Source: Nocardioides acrostichi
Lineage (GTDB): Bacteria > Actinomycetota > Actinomycetes > Propionibacteriales > Nocardioidaceae
Assembly (NCBI RefSeq): GCF_015319165.1
Contig: NZ_JADIVZ010000003.1
Span: 375,434-439,433 of the forward strand
Direction of reading: 5' to 3'
DNA: 64,000 nt
In this document: positions 42,376 to 50,843 of the stretch, one piece after another
Layout of the letters: the number at the start of each line of letters is the position of its first letter
How positions within the stretch are numbered: position 1 is the first letter of the stretch
Translations under genes and position numbers: made by a program
The notes under the pieces: model-generated
Databases searched by the model: none
Seen by the model: only the letters and a program-made list of their open reading frames with translations
What the model was told of the DNA's origin: nothing

Positions 42376-42537
42376 ATGTCGACGCAGCTGATCGCCACCG
42401 CCGTCAAGATCGCGGAGTCCGAGGAGGGTCACATCAACCACGCCCTCGCCTTCGGCATCGGCGGCGGCATCCTGGCCTTCCTCATCGTGCTGTTGCTCGG
42501 GCTGGTCGCCTTCGGCGGCGGCCGAGACCACAGCTGA
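42376..42537 (+). CDS. Small single-pass membrane protein before nadD
   Basis: 53 residues: a short amphipathic N-terminus ([20 protein letters not shown]) and one membrane helix (about 25-47, [20 protein letters not shown]). A TACGAT box lies 6 nt before ATG 42376, suggesting a leaderless message. Small proteins of this type are common directly upstream of nadD in actinobacteria. Function unknown. Confidence 0.7.
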   Translation: MSTQLIATAVKIAESEEGHINHALAFGIGGGILAFLIVLLLGLVAFGGGRDHS

Positions 42538-42553
42538 GCCCTACCACCCGCCC

Positions 42554-43207
42554 GTGAGCACGTCGTCTGAGCGACGCCGAGTCGGGGTGATGGGCGGCAC
42601 CTTCGACCCGATCCACCACGGGCACCTCGTGGCGGCCTCCGAGGTGCAGGCGTGGTTCGACCTCGACGAGGTGCTGTTCGTGCCCACGGGCGATCCGTGG
42701 CAGAAGGCCGACCGTGAGGTCACCACCGCCGAGCACCGCTACCTGATGACCGTCATCGCGACGGCCGCGAATCCACGCTTCAACGTCAGCCGCGTCGACA
42801 TCGACCGCCAGGGTCGCACCTACACGATCGACACGTTGCGCGACCTGCGCCACGAGATGCCCGACGCCGACCTCTACTTCATCACCGGCGCCGACGCCCT
42901 GGCCGAGATCTTCACCTGGCGCGATGCCGACGACCTCTTCGAGCTCGCGCAGTTCGTCGGGTGCACGCGTCCGGGCTACACGATGGACGACGCCACGCTC
43001 GCCTCGATCCCGTCGGACCGCGTGACCATCGTGGAGATCCCGGCGCTGGCGATCAGCTCCACCGACTGCCGCCGCCGCAAGGAGCGCGGCGAGCCGGTCT
43101 GGTACCTGGTGCCCGACGGAGTGGTGCAGTACATCGCGAAGCACGATCTGTACCCCGGACCGCATACTGTGGCCGAGCCCCCACTCATCGCACAGGACGA
43201 GACGTAG
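42554..43207 (+). CDS. nadD: Nicotinate-nucleotide adenylyltransferase
   Basis: 217 residues. Joins nicotinate mononucleotide and ATP in NAD synthesis. Nucleotidyltransferase motifs [15 protein letters not shown] (about 11) and ISSTDCRRR (about 164, the ISST/R motif) are intact. GTG start 42554. Followed by rsfS after 4 nt, the standard nadD-rsfS pairing. Confidence 0.95.
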   Translation: MSTSSERRRVGVMGGTFDPIHHGHLVAASEVQAWFDLDEVLFVPTGDPWQKADREVTTAEHRYLMTVIATAANPRFNVSRVDIDRQGRTYTIDTLRDLRHEMPDADLYFITGADALAEIFTWRDADDLFELAQFVGCTRPGYTMDDATLASIPSDRVTIVEIPALAISSTDCRRRKERGEPVWYLVPDGVVQYIAKHDLYPGPHTVAEPPLIAQDET

Positions 43208-43211
43208 ACGT

Positions 43212-43586
43212 ATGACCGCCACCGACCACGCAGTCGAGCTCGTGCACGTCGCCGCCCTCGCGGCCGGCGACAAGCTGGGCAAGGAGCTGCTCGCCTTCGA
43301 CGTCAGCGACCAGCTCGCCATCACCGATGCCTTCTTGCTCGTCTCGGCCGGCAACGACCGCCAGGTCAAGGCCATCGTCGACGAGGTCGAGGACAAGCTG
43401 CGTGACGTCGGCGCCAAGCCGATCCGTCGCGAGGGGCAACGCGAGGGCCGCTGGGTGCTGCTCGACTACGGCGAGATCGTGGTGCACGTGCAGCACGAGG
43501 AGGAGCGCCGCTTCTACGCCCTCGAGCGGCTGTGGCGCGACTGCCCGATCATCGAGCTGCCGCCCGAGGCAACGGGTCCGGCCTGA
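43212..43586 (+). CDS. rsfS: Ribosomal silencing factor RsfS
   Basis: 124 residues of the RsfS/Iojap family, which binds ribosomal protein L14 and blocks subunit joining under starvation. Landmarks: FDVSDQLAITDAFLLVSAGN (about 29) and EGRWVLLDYGEIVVHV (about 78). Only 4 nt separate it from nadD. Confidence 0.94.
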   Translation: MTATDHAVELVHVAALAAGDKLGKELLAFDVSDQLAITDAFLLVSAGNDRQVKAIVDEVEDKLRDVGAKPIRREGQREGRWVLLDYGEIVVHVQHEEERRFYALERLWRDCPIIELPPEATGPA

Positions 43587-43628
43587 CCTGGGTCTCGGCG
43601 CCCGGACGCCGCCACGTAGCGTGACCGC

Positions 43629-44312
43629 GTGACAGCGCAGACGTCGAACCTCGCCGCTCCCGTTCTTGCTGGTCGTGCCGGTGGTTGGGCCACCAGGCGG
43701 CGATTGGTGCTGCTGCGCCACGGGCGCACCACCTACAACGCCGAGAAGCGCATCCAGGGTCAGGTCGACTCCTCCCTGGACGATGTGGGCCTGGCGCAGG
43801 CGGCGGCCGTCGCGCCGGTCATCGCCTCGCTCGGGCCGGTTCTCCTGTGGTCGAGCGACCTCGGGCGTGCCGCCGCGACCGCCGCTCACGTCTCCACTGC
43901 CACCGGGTTGGAGGTGCGCACCGACGAGCGGTTGCGCGAGTTCTCCCTCGGGCGCTACGAGGGCCACACCCACGACGACCTCGCTCGTGTCGCACCCGAC
44001 CAGCTCGAGCACCTGCGCCGCGGCGACTTCCACCTGCTCACCGAGGCCGAGCCGGTCGATGCCGTGCGTGCGCGTTTCAACGCGGCGCTGGGTGAGTTGT
44101 GGGCCGCCCTCGAGCCGGGGCAGCTCGGCATCGCCGTCTCCCACGGCGCGGCCATCCGCACGGCCCTGGCCGAGCAGCTGCGCTGGCCCCACGAGGTCGC
44201 GCGTCAGCTGAATCCCTTGGAGAACTGCGGCTGGGTCGAGCTCGTCGAGGGCCCGCAGGAGGAGCCTCCCCGCCTCATCGCCTACAACCGCACCGCGCCG
44301 GCCGGTGGATGA
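43629..44312 (+). CDS. Histidine phosphatase (phosphoglycerate mutase-like)
   Basis: 227 residues. The catalytic LVLLRHGRTTYNAEKRIQGQ is near residue 26, with a second core His in IAVSHGAAIRTAL (about 166). The 25-residue N-terminal extension is longer than usual. A TAGCGT box 6 nt before GTG 43629 suggests a leaderless message. Members next to nadD-rsfS are often annotated as glucosyl-3-phosphoglycerate phosphatase or as general phosphatases; the substrate cannot be fixed here. Confidence 0.88.
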   Translation: MTAQTSNLAAPVLAGRAGGWATRRRLVLLRHGRTTYNAEKRIQGQVDSSLDDVGLAQAAAVAPVIASLGPVLLWSSDLGRAAATAAHVSTATGLEVRTDERLREFSLGRYEGHTHDDLARVAPDQLEHLRRGDFHLLTEAEPVDAVRARFNAALGELWAALEPGQLGIAVSHGAAIRTALAEQLRWPHEVARQLNPLENCGWVELVEGPQEEPPRLIAYNRTAPAGG

Positions 44313-44357
44313 GACGACCCCTTCCACCCCGGATTTCGCTTCGGTGAACGGGTCGGC

Positions 44358-44394
44358 TAATGTTCCGCAGGTCGCTCGATCCGGTCCGGATCGA
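44358..44394 (+). promoter_or_regulatory. tRNA-Ala promoter -10 and upstream palindrome
   Basis: A -10-like TAATGT (44358-44363) is followed by a perfect 19-bp palindrome TCGATCCGGTCCGGATCGA (44376-44394), ending 10 nt before the mature tRNA. It would form a hairpin in the 5' leader of the precursor or act as a binding site in DNA. Confidence 0.5.
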
Positions 44395-44404
44395 AAGACC
44401 ACCT

Positions 44405-44477
44405 GGGGCTGTGGCGCAGCTGGTAGCGCATCTGCATGGCATGCAGAGGGTCAGGGGTTCGAGTCCCCTCAGCTCCA
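44405..44477 (+). tRNA. tRNA-Ala, anticodon GGC
   Basis: Full cloverleaf: acceptor GGGGCTG with CAGCTCC, D-arm GCGCAGCTGGTAGCGC, anticodon stem TCTGC/GCAGA with loop ATGGCAT (anticodon GGC) and T-arm AGGGG TTCGAGT CCCCT. The discriminator base is A. CCA is not fully encoded (ACCC follows). Confidence 0.96.
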
Positions 44478-44487
44478 CCCGACGCAC

Positions 44488-44547
44488 AAGGTCCGAACAC
44501 CGGCCCGTAGAGATACGGCACCGGGGCTCGGACCTTCTGTGATTTTT
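44488..44547 (+). terminator. Terminator after tRNA-Ala
   Basis: AAGGTCCGA (44488-44496) pairs with TCGGACCTT (44528-44536), with an inner CCGTA-GAGA-TACGG stem. A run of five T follows at 44543-44547. Confidence 0.8.
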
Positions 44548-44551
44548 CGGC

Positions 44552-44692
44552 CTAGGTGAGGGCATTGCCGTCTATCTCGGGCTCGACGAAGACGTCGAAA
44601 GCGCGAGCGTGCTCGGGCCGGAGTGGGTTGTCCTCGTCGATGCAGATCTTGGTGAAGAGCGGCTGACTGCGAGGCCAGCACTCGCCGGCTCA
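44552..44692 (-). pseudogene. Possible C-terminal gene remnant
   Basis: A 46-codon minus-strand frame without a start, ending TAG at 44554-44552, reads PLFTKICIDEDNPLRPEHAR then FDVFVEPEIDGNALT. Composition is that of real protein and unlike frame shadows, but no family was recognised. It sits between the tRNA terminator and the GntR operon and may be a scar of a lost gene. Confidence 0.35.
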
Positions 44693-44840
44693 CGGAACGC
44701 ATAGGCCCGAAACCCAGCGCGATTCAATGAGCGGTGGCGGCCCCGTCGGGCCGCGTTCACAGCTCTCGGTCCCCGCCGACACGCGCCCGCAACAAGCACG
44801 GATTACGTTCCGCTGTCACCGAGTCGACCAATTTCTGCAA

Positions 44841-44855
44841 ATCGGTCTGACCAAT
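44841..44855. promoter_or_regulatory. Probable GntR autoregulatory operator
   Basis: ATCGGTCTGACCAAT is a 15-bp palindrome with one mismatch and the GGTC-N-GACC core of FCD-type GntR sites. It lies 18 nt upstream of the preferred regulator start. An overlapping ACCAATTT-N4-AAATCGGT dyad starts at 44828. A related TTGGTCCAA lies before the transporter gene (45705-45713). Confidence 0.5.
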
Positions 44856-44873
44856 ATGGGGAGTGGATGGGCG

Positions 44874-45686
44874 ATGGAAGCGATTGCGGGAGATGACGCT
44901 CCGAACACCGATACGGAGCCACTGGTCGTCGTCGCCGAAGGGGACGACATCCCGGCGCATCGCCGTTACCTCGCGGTCGCCGACGGGATCTTGGCCGCGA
45001 TCGCAGCGGGGCGGCTCAGTCCCGGTGATCGGCTTCCCAACGAGCGCGAACTGGCACGCATCTGCGACGTCTCCCGCACCACCGTCCGTGACGCGCTGCT
45101 GGCGCTCGAGCTCTTCGGCGTGGTCGAGGTGCGACCCGGATCTGGCTGCTATGTCGGCAGTCTCCATCCGGCTCGGCGACGAGCCTCGAGCGTGGTGCTG
45201 GACTCTGTCCCACGAGACCTTCTCGAGGCCAGGCTGCACGTCGAGCCGGAGGTCGCCAGGATCTGCGCAGGAAACGTCTCCCCAGAGGAGATCCGGCGGT
45301 TGAGGGGCCTGATCGATGCCTGTGAGGCCGAGGGCGAGCGAGCTTCGGCAGACGATCTCGGAACGTTTCTGAAGATGAGTCAAGAGTTTCACTCGGAGAT
45401 GGCGCTGAGTTGCGGCAACGGGGTGCTGGCCGACTTCACCAGCCAGCTGGTCGACGTGACCGCGCACCCCCTCTGGCAGGTGGTGAACAGCATGCACGTC
45501 CGCGACCCCGAGGCACGCGCGTCGCAGATCGCCGAGCACCGGGCGATCCTCGCTGCGGTGGAGAGCGGCGACGGAGAACTCGCCTCCGCACAGATGCGCA
45601 GGCACCTGGCCAGTCTCGAGTCCAGCATCTTCGGCTCGGGCCGCCGTCGAGACGGCATCTCCCGGCAGCGACGGCGATCCCGGTGA
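44874..45686 (+). CDS. GntR-family regulator (FCD type)
   Basis: 270 residues. Winged helix at about 25-85 (GDRLPNERELARICDVSRTT), then an FCD domain with the metal-ligand-type motif EFHSEMALSCGNGVL near residue 170 and a late AEHRAILAAVESGD. ATG 44874 has GGGGAG 10 nt upstream; ATG 44856 and 44727 are alternatives. It heads the ureide transporter operon and probably represses it in the absence of substrate. Confidence 0.85.
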   Translation: MEAIAGDDAPNTDTEPLVVVAEGDDIPAHRRYLAVADGILAAIAAGRLSPGDRLPNERELARICDVSRTTVRDALLALELFGVVEVRPGSGCYVGSLHPARRRASSVVLDSVPRDLLEARLHVEPEVARICAGNVSPEEIRRLRGLIDACEAEGERASADDLGTFLKMSQEFHSEMALSCGNGVLADFTSQLVDVTAHPLWQVVNSMHVRDPEARASQIAEHRAILAAVESGDGELASAQMRRHLASLESSIFGSGRRRDGISRQRRRSR

Positions 45687-45704
45687 GGTCGACGGCGGCC
45701 CGAA

Positions 45705-45713
45705 TTGGTCCAA
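45705..45713. promoter_or_regulatory. Candidate GntR site before the ABC importer
   Basis: TTGGTCCAA, a perfect 9-bp palindrome resembling the core of the site upstream of the regulator itself. It lies 130 nt before the substrate-binding protein start. Confidence 0.4.
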
Positions 45714-45843
45714 CCGCCTAGGAAACCGTGATTAAACCAAAGTGCAATCGTGCAGCAAGCAGCCCCTTCTAGCTTCGACGTGCGATCGGTCCCCGAGCCG
45801 GTCAACGACAGACGCACCACGACGCAAGAACGAAGGAGCAACG

Positions 45844-46893
45844 ATGCGGTTCGCACGACTCTGGGCAGCGGTGGCGGCCCTCCTCATCGCGGGCACGGCG
45901 CTGGCCGGCTGCGGATCGAGCAGTACCGGCAACTCGGACCCGTCAACGTCGAAGGGCACCATCGTCGTTGCCTCGCCGCAGTGCGCGCACTGCCTGGCGA
46001 TGACGCTGCTGACGGACAAAGTTCCCGGCTACGACGTCAAGGTCGAGCAGTTCGGCACCCTCACGGGTCTCGCCGCCAGCCTGGCGGCGGGCAAGATCGA
46101 CGTCGGCCAGATCGACTACACCGGCTTGGTCTCGATGATCGACAAGGGTCTTCCGCTGGTCGCCATCAGTGGTCAGGTCAACGGTGGCTCCGACTTCGTG
46201 GTCAGCCCGTCGGTCGACCTCGACCCCGATGACTGGGCCGCGTTCAAGGATCTGGTTCTCCAGCGCAAGGCTGAGGGCAAGAAGTTCAAGATCGCCTCCG
46301 AGTTCGGGTCGGTCCAAGACATCGAGTTGCGACTGCAACTGCCGGAGAAGGGCATCGACGCCAACCAGGACGTCGAGTTCGTCAACGTGCCCTACCAGGG
46401 CATGGCTCAGGCGCTTCAGAACGGCTCGGTCGACGCGGCTATCCCGGTGCAGCCGATCGCAGCGACCATCACCAACAGCAAGATCGGAGTCCACTTCGCC
46501 TACCCGTATGACCAGGCCGCGGGCGACCTGACCAACGTGGTCGTCGTCAACAAGGACTGGCTGGCGAAGAACCCCGACCGGATCGAAGCCGTGATGCAGG
46601 GAATGAACACGCTGGTGCCGGACCTCTCGACCCCGCAGGGACAGAAGGACTGGGCGGCGGCCGTCGAGAAGTACACCGGCACCAGTTCGGCGGACACCAC
46701 GACCGCGCTCGCACAGCTGAAGCCAGACATCGCGATGCCGTTCTCGCAGATCAAGGCGATCGCGCACGCGATGTACGAGCAGAACCTGATCTCCACCGAT
46801 CTGAGTGTGGCGACCCTCAAGGAGCACATCGACTACGGACCGCTCTCGCAGGCGACCGGCAAGACGCCGGCCGAACTGGGTGCCGGCTCCTGA
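45844..46893 (+). CDS. ABC importer substrate-binding lipoprotein (NrtA/SsuA/ThiY-like)
   Basis: 349 residues. Signal peptide with lipobox ALAGC (Cys near residue 22), then a type II periplasmic-binding fold; LTGLAASLAAGKIDVGQIDY near residue 70 and NVPYQGMAQALQNGSVDAAI near 185 are the paired lobes' conserved regions. Family members bind nitrate, sulfonates, taurine or pyrimidine precursors; the downstream allantoinase and racemase suggest a ureide or hydantoin here. AAGGAG precedes the ATG. Confidence 0.88.
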   Translation: MRFARLWAAVAALLIAGTALAGCGSSSTGNSDPSTSKGTIVVASPQCAHCLAMTLLTDKVPGYDVKVEQFGTLTGLAASLAAGKIDVGQIDYTGLVSMIDKGLPLVAISGQVNGGSDFVVSPSVDLDPDDWAAFKDLVLQRKAEGKKFKIASEFGSVQDIELRLQLPEKGIDANQDVEFVNVPYQGMAQALQNGSVDAAIPVQPIAATITNSKIGVHFAYPYDQAAGDLTNVVVVNKDWLAKNPDRIEAVMQGMNTLVPDLSTPQGQKDWAAAVEKYTGTSSADTTTALAQLKPDIAMPFSQIKAIAHAMYEQNLISTDLSVATLKEHIDYGPLSQATGKTPAELGAGS

Positions 46894-47783
46894 TGAGCGC
46901 CGCGCCTCCGGTGGCGCAGGTGACCCCGGCCGGCACGTCGGTGCCGGCCGGCGGCCGCTTGCCGGCACAGAAGAAGTCCCGGTCGCTGCCGCGTGCGATC
47001 CGGTTCGGTCTTGGCCTGATCGTCCCGACGCTGATCGTCGGTGGATGGCAACTGGTCGTCTCGGCGAAGTTGCTGCCCTCGGCCCTGTTGCCCGCGCCCG
47101 GGAAGGTCATCGAGACGTTCGGCCTCTGGCTGGGCATCAAGGACACCCCGCAGATGTTCTACAGCGGACATCTGCTCGGTGACGTGGGTGCCACCTCGCA
47201 GCGGGTGATCGTGGGATTCGCCCTCGCGACCGTGATGGGAGTGGTGGTCGGGACCGCCATCGGCGTCTGGACGCTCGCCGACTACCTACTCACCCCGACG
47301 CTGCGCGTCCTCGGACCGATCCCGCCGCCGACCTGGATTCCCGTGGTGATCGTGATCGTCGGCATCGGCCAGAGTGCCAACTACACGCTGACCTTCCTCG
47401 GTGCGCTGTTCCCGGTGGTCGCCTCGACCGTTACCGCGGTCTCCGGCGTCAACCGAGAGCTCCTCCGCGCCGGGCGGATGATGGGCCACGGCCAGCTCGG
47501 TCTGATCGCGCAGGTGGTGATCCCGGGTGCGCTTCCGGGCATCGTCGGCGGGCTCCGGATCGGCCTCGGGCTGGCCTGGATGATGGCGGTCACCTCCGAG
47601 ATGCTCGCGGTCCACTCCGGCCTCGGCTACACGCTGTGGAACGCTTACAACTACTTCGACTACCCGGCCGTCTTCGCCGCGATGATCCTGACCGGTCTGT
47701 GCGGTCTGCTCTCCGATGTCGTCCTCCAGCTGCTCACCCGCAAGGCGACCGAGTGGCACGCCGAGACGGGAGTGCGCCGGTGA
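46893..47783 (+). CDS. ABC importer permease (SsuC/TauC-like)
   Basis: 296 residues, six membrane segments. The EAA-like cytoplasmic loop is present near residue 190 (RAGRMMGHGQLGLIAQVVIPGALPGI in part). Its ATG shares one base with the preceding TGA (TGATG), so translation is coupled to the binding protein. Confidence 0.9.
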   Translation: MSAAPPVAQVTPAGTSVPAGGRLPAQKKSRSLPRAIRFGLGLIVPTLIVGGWQLVVSAKLLPSALLPAPGKVIETFGLWLGIKDTPQMFYSGHLLGDVGATSQRVIVGFALATVMGVVVGTAIGVWTLADYLLTPTLRVLGPIPPPTWIPVVIVIVGIGQSANYTLTFLGALFPVVASTVTAVSGVNRELLRAGRMMGHGQLGLIAQVVIPGALPGIVGGLRIGLGLAWMMAVTSEMLAVHSGLGYTLWNAYNYFDYPAVFAAMILTGLCGLLSDVVLQLLTRKATEWHAETGVRR

Positions 47784-47847
47784 GCTCGACGGCAGGCCTC
47801 TCCGTTCCCGCCCGACCGGGGCCCCGACGACCCGCTAGGAGGTCGCG

Positions 47848-48624
47848 ATGAGTGATGTCGTCTTCGACAGCGTGGACAAGAGATTCACGCAGGGCCAACG
47901 AGAGATCCACGCCTTGCGAGAGTGCTCGTTGCACATTCGCGAGGGTGAGTTCTTCTCGCTGCTGGGGCCCAGCGGCACCGGCAAGACGACGCTGTTGAAC
48001 CTGGTGGCCGGCTTCGACCGCGCGACCTCGGGATTCGTGACCGTCGGTGGGGTTCCGGTCTGCCGGCCCGGTCCGGATCGGGCGGTCGTCTTCCAGGCGC
48101 CGACGTTGATGCCGTGGCTGACCGCACTGGACAACGTTGCCGCCGGCCTCAAGCACACCGGTCTGAGCCGCCAGCATCGGCGCGAACGGGCTGCCGCGCA
48201 GCTCGCCGAGGTCGGTCTCTCCGACGCCGCAGGCAGACGCCCGCACCAGCTCTCCGGCGGGATGCAGCAGCGCGTCGGCATCGCTCGTGCGCTGGCGATG
48301 CGCCCGGCGGTGCTGGTGATGGACGAGCCGTTCGCTGCCCTGGACGCCTACGTGCGCCAGGAGGCCCAGGCGTTGGTGGTGGACCTGCACCGCAAGCATC
48401 CGGTGACGACGGTCTTCGTCACCCACTCCATCGAGGAGGCCCTGCTGCTCAGCGACCGGATCGGAGTGATGGCCGCCGGGACCGTCAGCCATGTCTACGA
48501 CGTGCCCTTCGAGCATCCGAGGGATGCGACGACACCCCAGTTCAACGACCTGCGCCGGGAGATCTGGTCACGGATCGAGGCGGGCGTCCGGCTCGACCGG
48601 GAGGCGGCGGGGTGGACGGCGTGA
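47848..48624 (+). CDS. ABC importer ATPase (SsuB/TauB-like)
   Basis: 258 residues. Walker A GPSGTGKTT (about 40), Q-loop FQAPTLMPW (about 83), signature QLSGGMQQRVGIARAL (about 134), Walker B VLVMDEPFAALD (about 154) and H-loop FVTHSIEEAL (about 190). Strong AGGAGG before the ATG. The stop overlaps the next start (GTGA). Confidence 0.93.
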   Translation: MSDVVFDSVDKRFTQGQREIHALRECSLHIREGEFFSLLGPSGTGKTTLLNLVAGFDRATSGFVTVGGVPVCRPGPDRAVVFQAPTLMPWLTALDNVAAGLKHTGLSRQHRRERAAAQLAEVGLSDAAGRRPHQLSGGMQQRVGIARALAMRPAVLVMDEPFAALDAYVRQEAQALVVDLHRKHPVTTVFVTHSIEEALLLSDRIGVMAAGTVSHVYDVPFEHPRDATTPQFNDLRREIWSRIEAGVRLDREAAGWTA

Positions 48625-49058
48625 CGATCAAGGAGATTCAGGTCCTGGTCGGGGTGGACGTCGACGCGACCGCCGATCGGCTGGGCTCCTACGGGGGAGC
48701 CGCCAATCCGAGTGACACCCCGTGGGGAATGTTCGCGGGCGAGGTGGGCAGTCACCGGCTGCGGAGCCGGTCGGACCGGATGGCGATCCAGTCGACGTGG
48801 TTCGTTCCGGGGCACTCGGTCGAGACCTCTCCCGAGCCGATGTGGACCGACCAGTCCGACGGGGTCCACCGGGAGATGGGCCACGCCGACTCTCCGATCA
48901 CACTCCACCCGGACGTCTGCGACCGGCCCCAGGTGGTGCGGATGCTCGAGCGGTTCTTCGGCTACCGCCAGTCCCGGGCCGGAGTCACCTTCCGCACCTT
49001 CGAGTGCGCCGCGGATCAGGTCCGCGCCCGGGTGCCGTTCGGCGGACGAGCATCGTGA
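48621..49058 (+). CDS. Internally deleted polysaccharide deacetylase (PuuE-like)
   Basis: 145 residues that join the N-terminal part of a polysaccharide deacetylase (VLVGVDVDATADRLGSYGG, GMFAGEVG, STWFVPGHSVET) directly to the C-terminal part (DGVHREMGHADSPITLHPDV, PQVVRMLERFF). Intact relatives are about 290-300 residues; the middle, with the catalytic HGxxH region, is absent, in frame. It is almost certainly not an active deacetylase but is kept open and coupled at both ends (GTGA overlaps), so a structural role or recent loss are both possible. Confidence 0.7.
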   Translation: MTIKEIQVLVGVDVDATADRLGSYGGAANPSDTPWGMFAGEVGSHRLRSRSDRMAIQSTWFVPGHSVETSPEPMWTDQSDGVHREMGHADSPITLHPDVCDRPQVVRMLERFFGYRQSRAGVTFRTFECAADQVRARVPFGGRAS

Positions 49059-49261
49059 GGACAGGATTCGGCAACGCCCTCCGGCGCTGGGAGGACGTCG
49101 GGTTCACCCATGCGCTGCGGGCCGTCGACGCCGACAGGATCGCGGACGAGTCCTTCGTCGTGCTCGACAGTGTGCTCGCCACGCTGGGGCACGCCGCCCG
49201 GCTGGCCGGCGCGACCGAGCTGAGTTACCGGAACTGCTACCGGGAGGTGGGGGCCCGATGA
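49055..49261 (+). CDS. Small hypothetical protein in the ureide operon
   Basis: 68 residues, containing RRWEDVGFTHALRAVDADRI and GHAARLAGATELSYRNCY. No family recognised. The GTG overlaps the preceding stop and its stop overlaps the allantoinase start, so it is translated with them. It could be the remaining end of a larger protein removed by the same deletion that shortened its neighbour. Confidence 0.55.
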   Translation: MRTGFGNALRRWEDVGFTHALRAVDADRIADESFVVLDSVLATLGHAARLAGATELSYRNCYREVGAR

Positions 49262-50163
49262 TCTCCGGATACCCCCGAGACCTCGTCGGCTACGGATCCC
49301 GGCCACCCCAGGCGCGGTGGCCGGGAGGGGCGCGGGTCGCTGTCAGCGTGGTGGTCAACGTGGAGGAGGGTTCCGAGCGCGCCGTGATCCACGGCGACGA
49401 GGAATCGGAGAACGGGGTCAACGACGTCATCGGCGCTGAGCCGTTCGCCGGCCGGGATCTCCGGGTCGAGTCGATGTTCGAGTACGGCGCGCGAGCCGGT
49501 GCCTGGCGGCTGCTGCGGATCCTGGACGAGGCCGCCGTGCCCGCGACGGTCTTCGCGGTCGGGATGGCGGTGGAACGGCATCCCGACCTGGTGGCGTCGT
49601 TCGCCGAAGCCGGCCACGAGATCTGCGGCCACGGCTATCGCTGGGCCGACTACCGCCACATCGGGGAGGCGACCGAGCGCGATCACATCCGGCGCACCGT
49701 CGCGGCGATCGAGACGGCGACCGGGGCCCGTCCGGTCGGCTGGTACACCGGGCGGACCTCGCTGAACACCCGTCGGCTGGTGGTGGAGGAGGGCGGGTTC
49801 CTCTACGACTCCGATGCCTACAACGATGACCTTCCCTACTGGGTCCAGGTCTCGGGTCGTCCGCATCTGGTGCTGCCGTACAGCTTCGACACCAACGACA
49901 TGCGTTACGTGAGCCCGGCCGGATTCGGCAGCGTCGAGGACTTCGTCGCCCAGGTGATCGCCACCTTCGAGGAGCTCTACGCGGAAGGCGCCCAGGCCCC
50001 GCGGATGATGTCGATCGGGCTGCATACACGCCTGGCAGGTCGCCCCGGGCGGGCGCATGCGCTCCGCCGGGTGCTCGACCATCTCGCCTCGCACGACGGC
50101 GTGTGGTTTGCCCGCCGAATCGACATCGCACGCCACTGGGCGGAGGTTCATCCGATCCGATGA
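49258..50163 (+). CDS. puuE: Allantoinase of the polysaccharide-deacetylase type (PuuE-like)
   Basis: 301 residues. The N-terminal YPRDLVGYGSRPPQARWPGG and VNVEEGSERAVIHGDEESE are hallmarks of PuuE-type, metal-independent allantoinases; HGYRWADYRHIGEATERDHI (about 125) replaces the zinc motif of true deacetylases. It would open the hydantoin ring of allantoin or a related ureide. Coupled to genes on both sides by ATGA overlaps. Confidence 0.82.
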   Translation: MISGYPRDLVGYGSRPPQARWPGGARVAVSVVVNVEEGSERAVIHGDEESENGVNDVIGAEPFAGRDLRVESMFEYGARAGAWRLLRILDEAAVPATVFAVGMAVERHPDLVASFAEAGHEICGHGYRWADYRHIGEATERDHIRRTVAAIETATGARPVGWYTGRTSLNTRRLVVEEGGFLYDSDAYNDDLPYWVQVSGRPHLVLPYSFDTNDMRYVSPAGFGSVEDFVAQVIATFEELYAEGAQAPRMMSIGLHTRLAGRPGRAHALRRVLDHLASHDGVWFARRIDIARHWAEVHPIR

Positions 50164-50843
50164 GGATCCTGATCCTGAACCCCAACACCACTGCGGCGAT
50201 GACCGAGAAGCTCGTCGACGTGGCGCGGGCGGTGGCCGCGCCCGGTACCGAGCTCATCGGTGTGCAACCGTCTTGGGGGGTGTCCGCGGTGCAGGGGTAT
50301 GCCGATGGGTTCGTGTCCGCAGCGGCCTCCTTGGACCGGGTCCGGGCGTTGCGTGCCGAGGGGCTGGAGTGGGACGCCACGGTGTACGCCGGGTTCGGTG
50401 ACCACGGCCGCGAGGGACTGGCCGAGGTGCTTCGCGGCCCGGTGGTGCCGATCGCCGAGGCGGCGGCGATGGCGGCGTGTCTGATCGGCCACCGGTACGC
50501 GGTCGTGACCACCACCACGCGCAGCGTGCCGCAGATCCGAGACATCCTCACCGTCGCGGGCCTGGCCGATCGCTGTGCCGGGATCCATGCCACTGGCCTG
50601 CCGGTGCTGGCCGCACCCGAGGAACTTCTCGCGGCGTTCGAGGTGCAGGCGGCCCGAGCGATCGAAGCCGGCGCGAATGTCCTCTGTCTCGGTAGCGGCG
50701 CGATGGCGGGCTGGGCGCAGACGGCGTCAGAGCGGGTCGGCGTACCGGTCGTCGACGGCCTGACGGCGGCGGTCACCTTCGCCGAGGGGCTGGTCCGGGT
50801 CGGGCTGGGACAAGCGTCCTCGCCTGCCAGGACCAGCGCGTGA
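50160..50843 (+). CDS. Hydantoin/allantoin racemase (Asp/Glu racemase superfamily)
   Basis: 227 residues. Starts ILILNPNTTAAMTEKL; the first catalytic Cys of the superfamily is replaced or shifted (AAMAACLIGHRYAVV, about 105), the second lies in NVLCLGSGAMAGWA (about 178). It would interconvert the enantiomers of a hydantoin before hydrolysis by the neighbouring allantoinase. Last gene of the operon; ATG overlaps the preceding TGA. Confidence 0.82.
   Translation: MRILILNPNTTAAMTEKLVDVARAVAAPGTELIGVQPSWGVSAVQGYADGFVSAAASLDRVRALRAEGLEWDATVYAGFGDHGREGLAEVLRGPVVPIAEAAAMAACLIGHRYAVVTTTTRSVPQIRDILTVAGLADRCAGIHATGLPVLAAPEELLAAFEVQAARAIEAGANVLCLGSGAMAGWAQTASERVGVPVVDGLTAAVTFAEGLVRVGLGQASSPARTSA

Noticed and set aside
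44405..50843. Genomic island inserted at tRNA-Ala
   Set aside because: No integrase and no duplicated tRNA 3' end was seen downstream; the ureide operon has normal codon use for the window.
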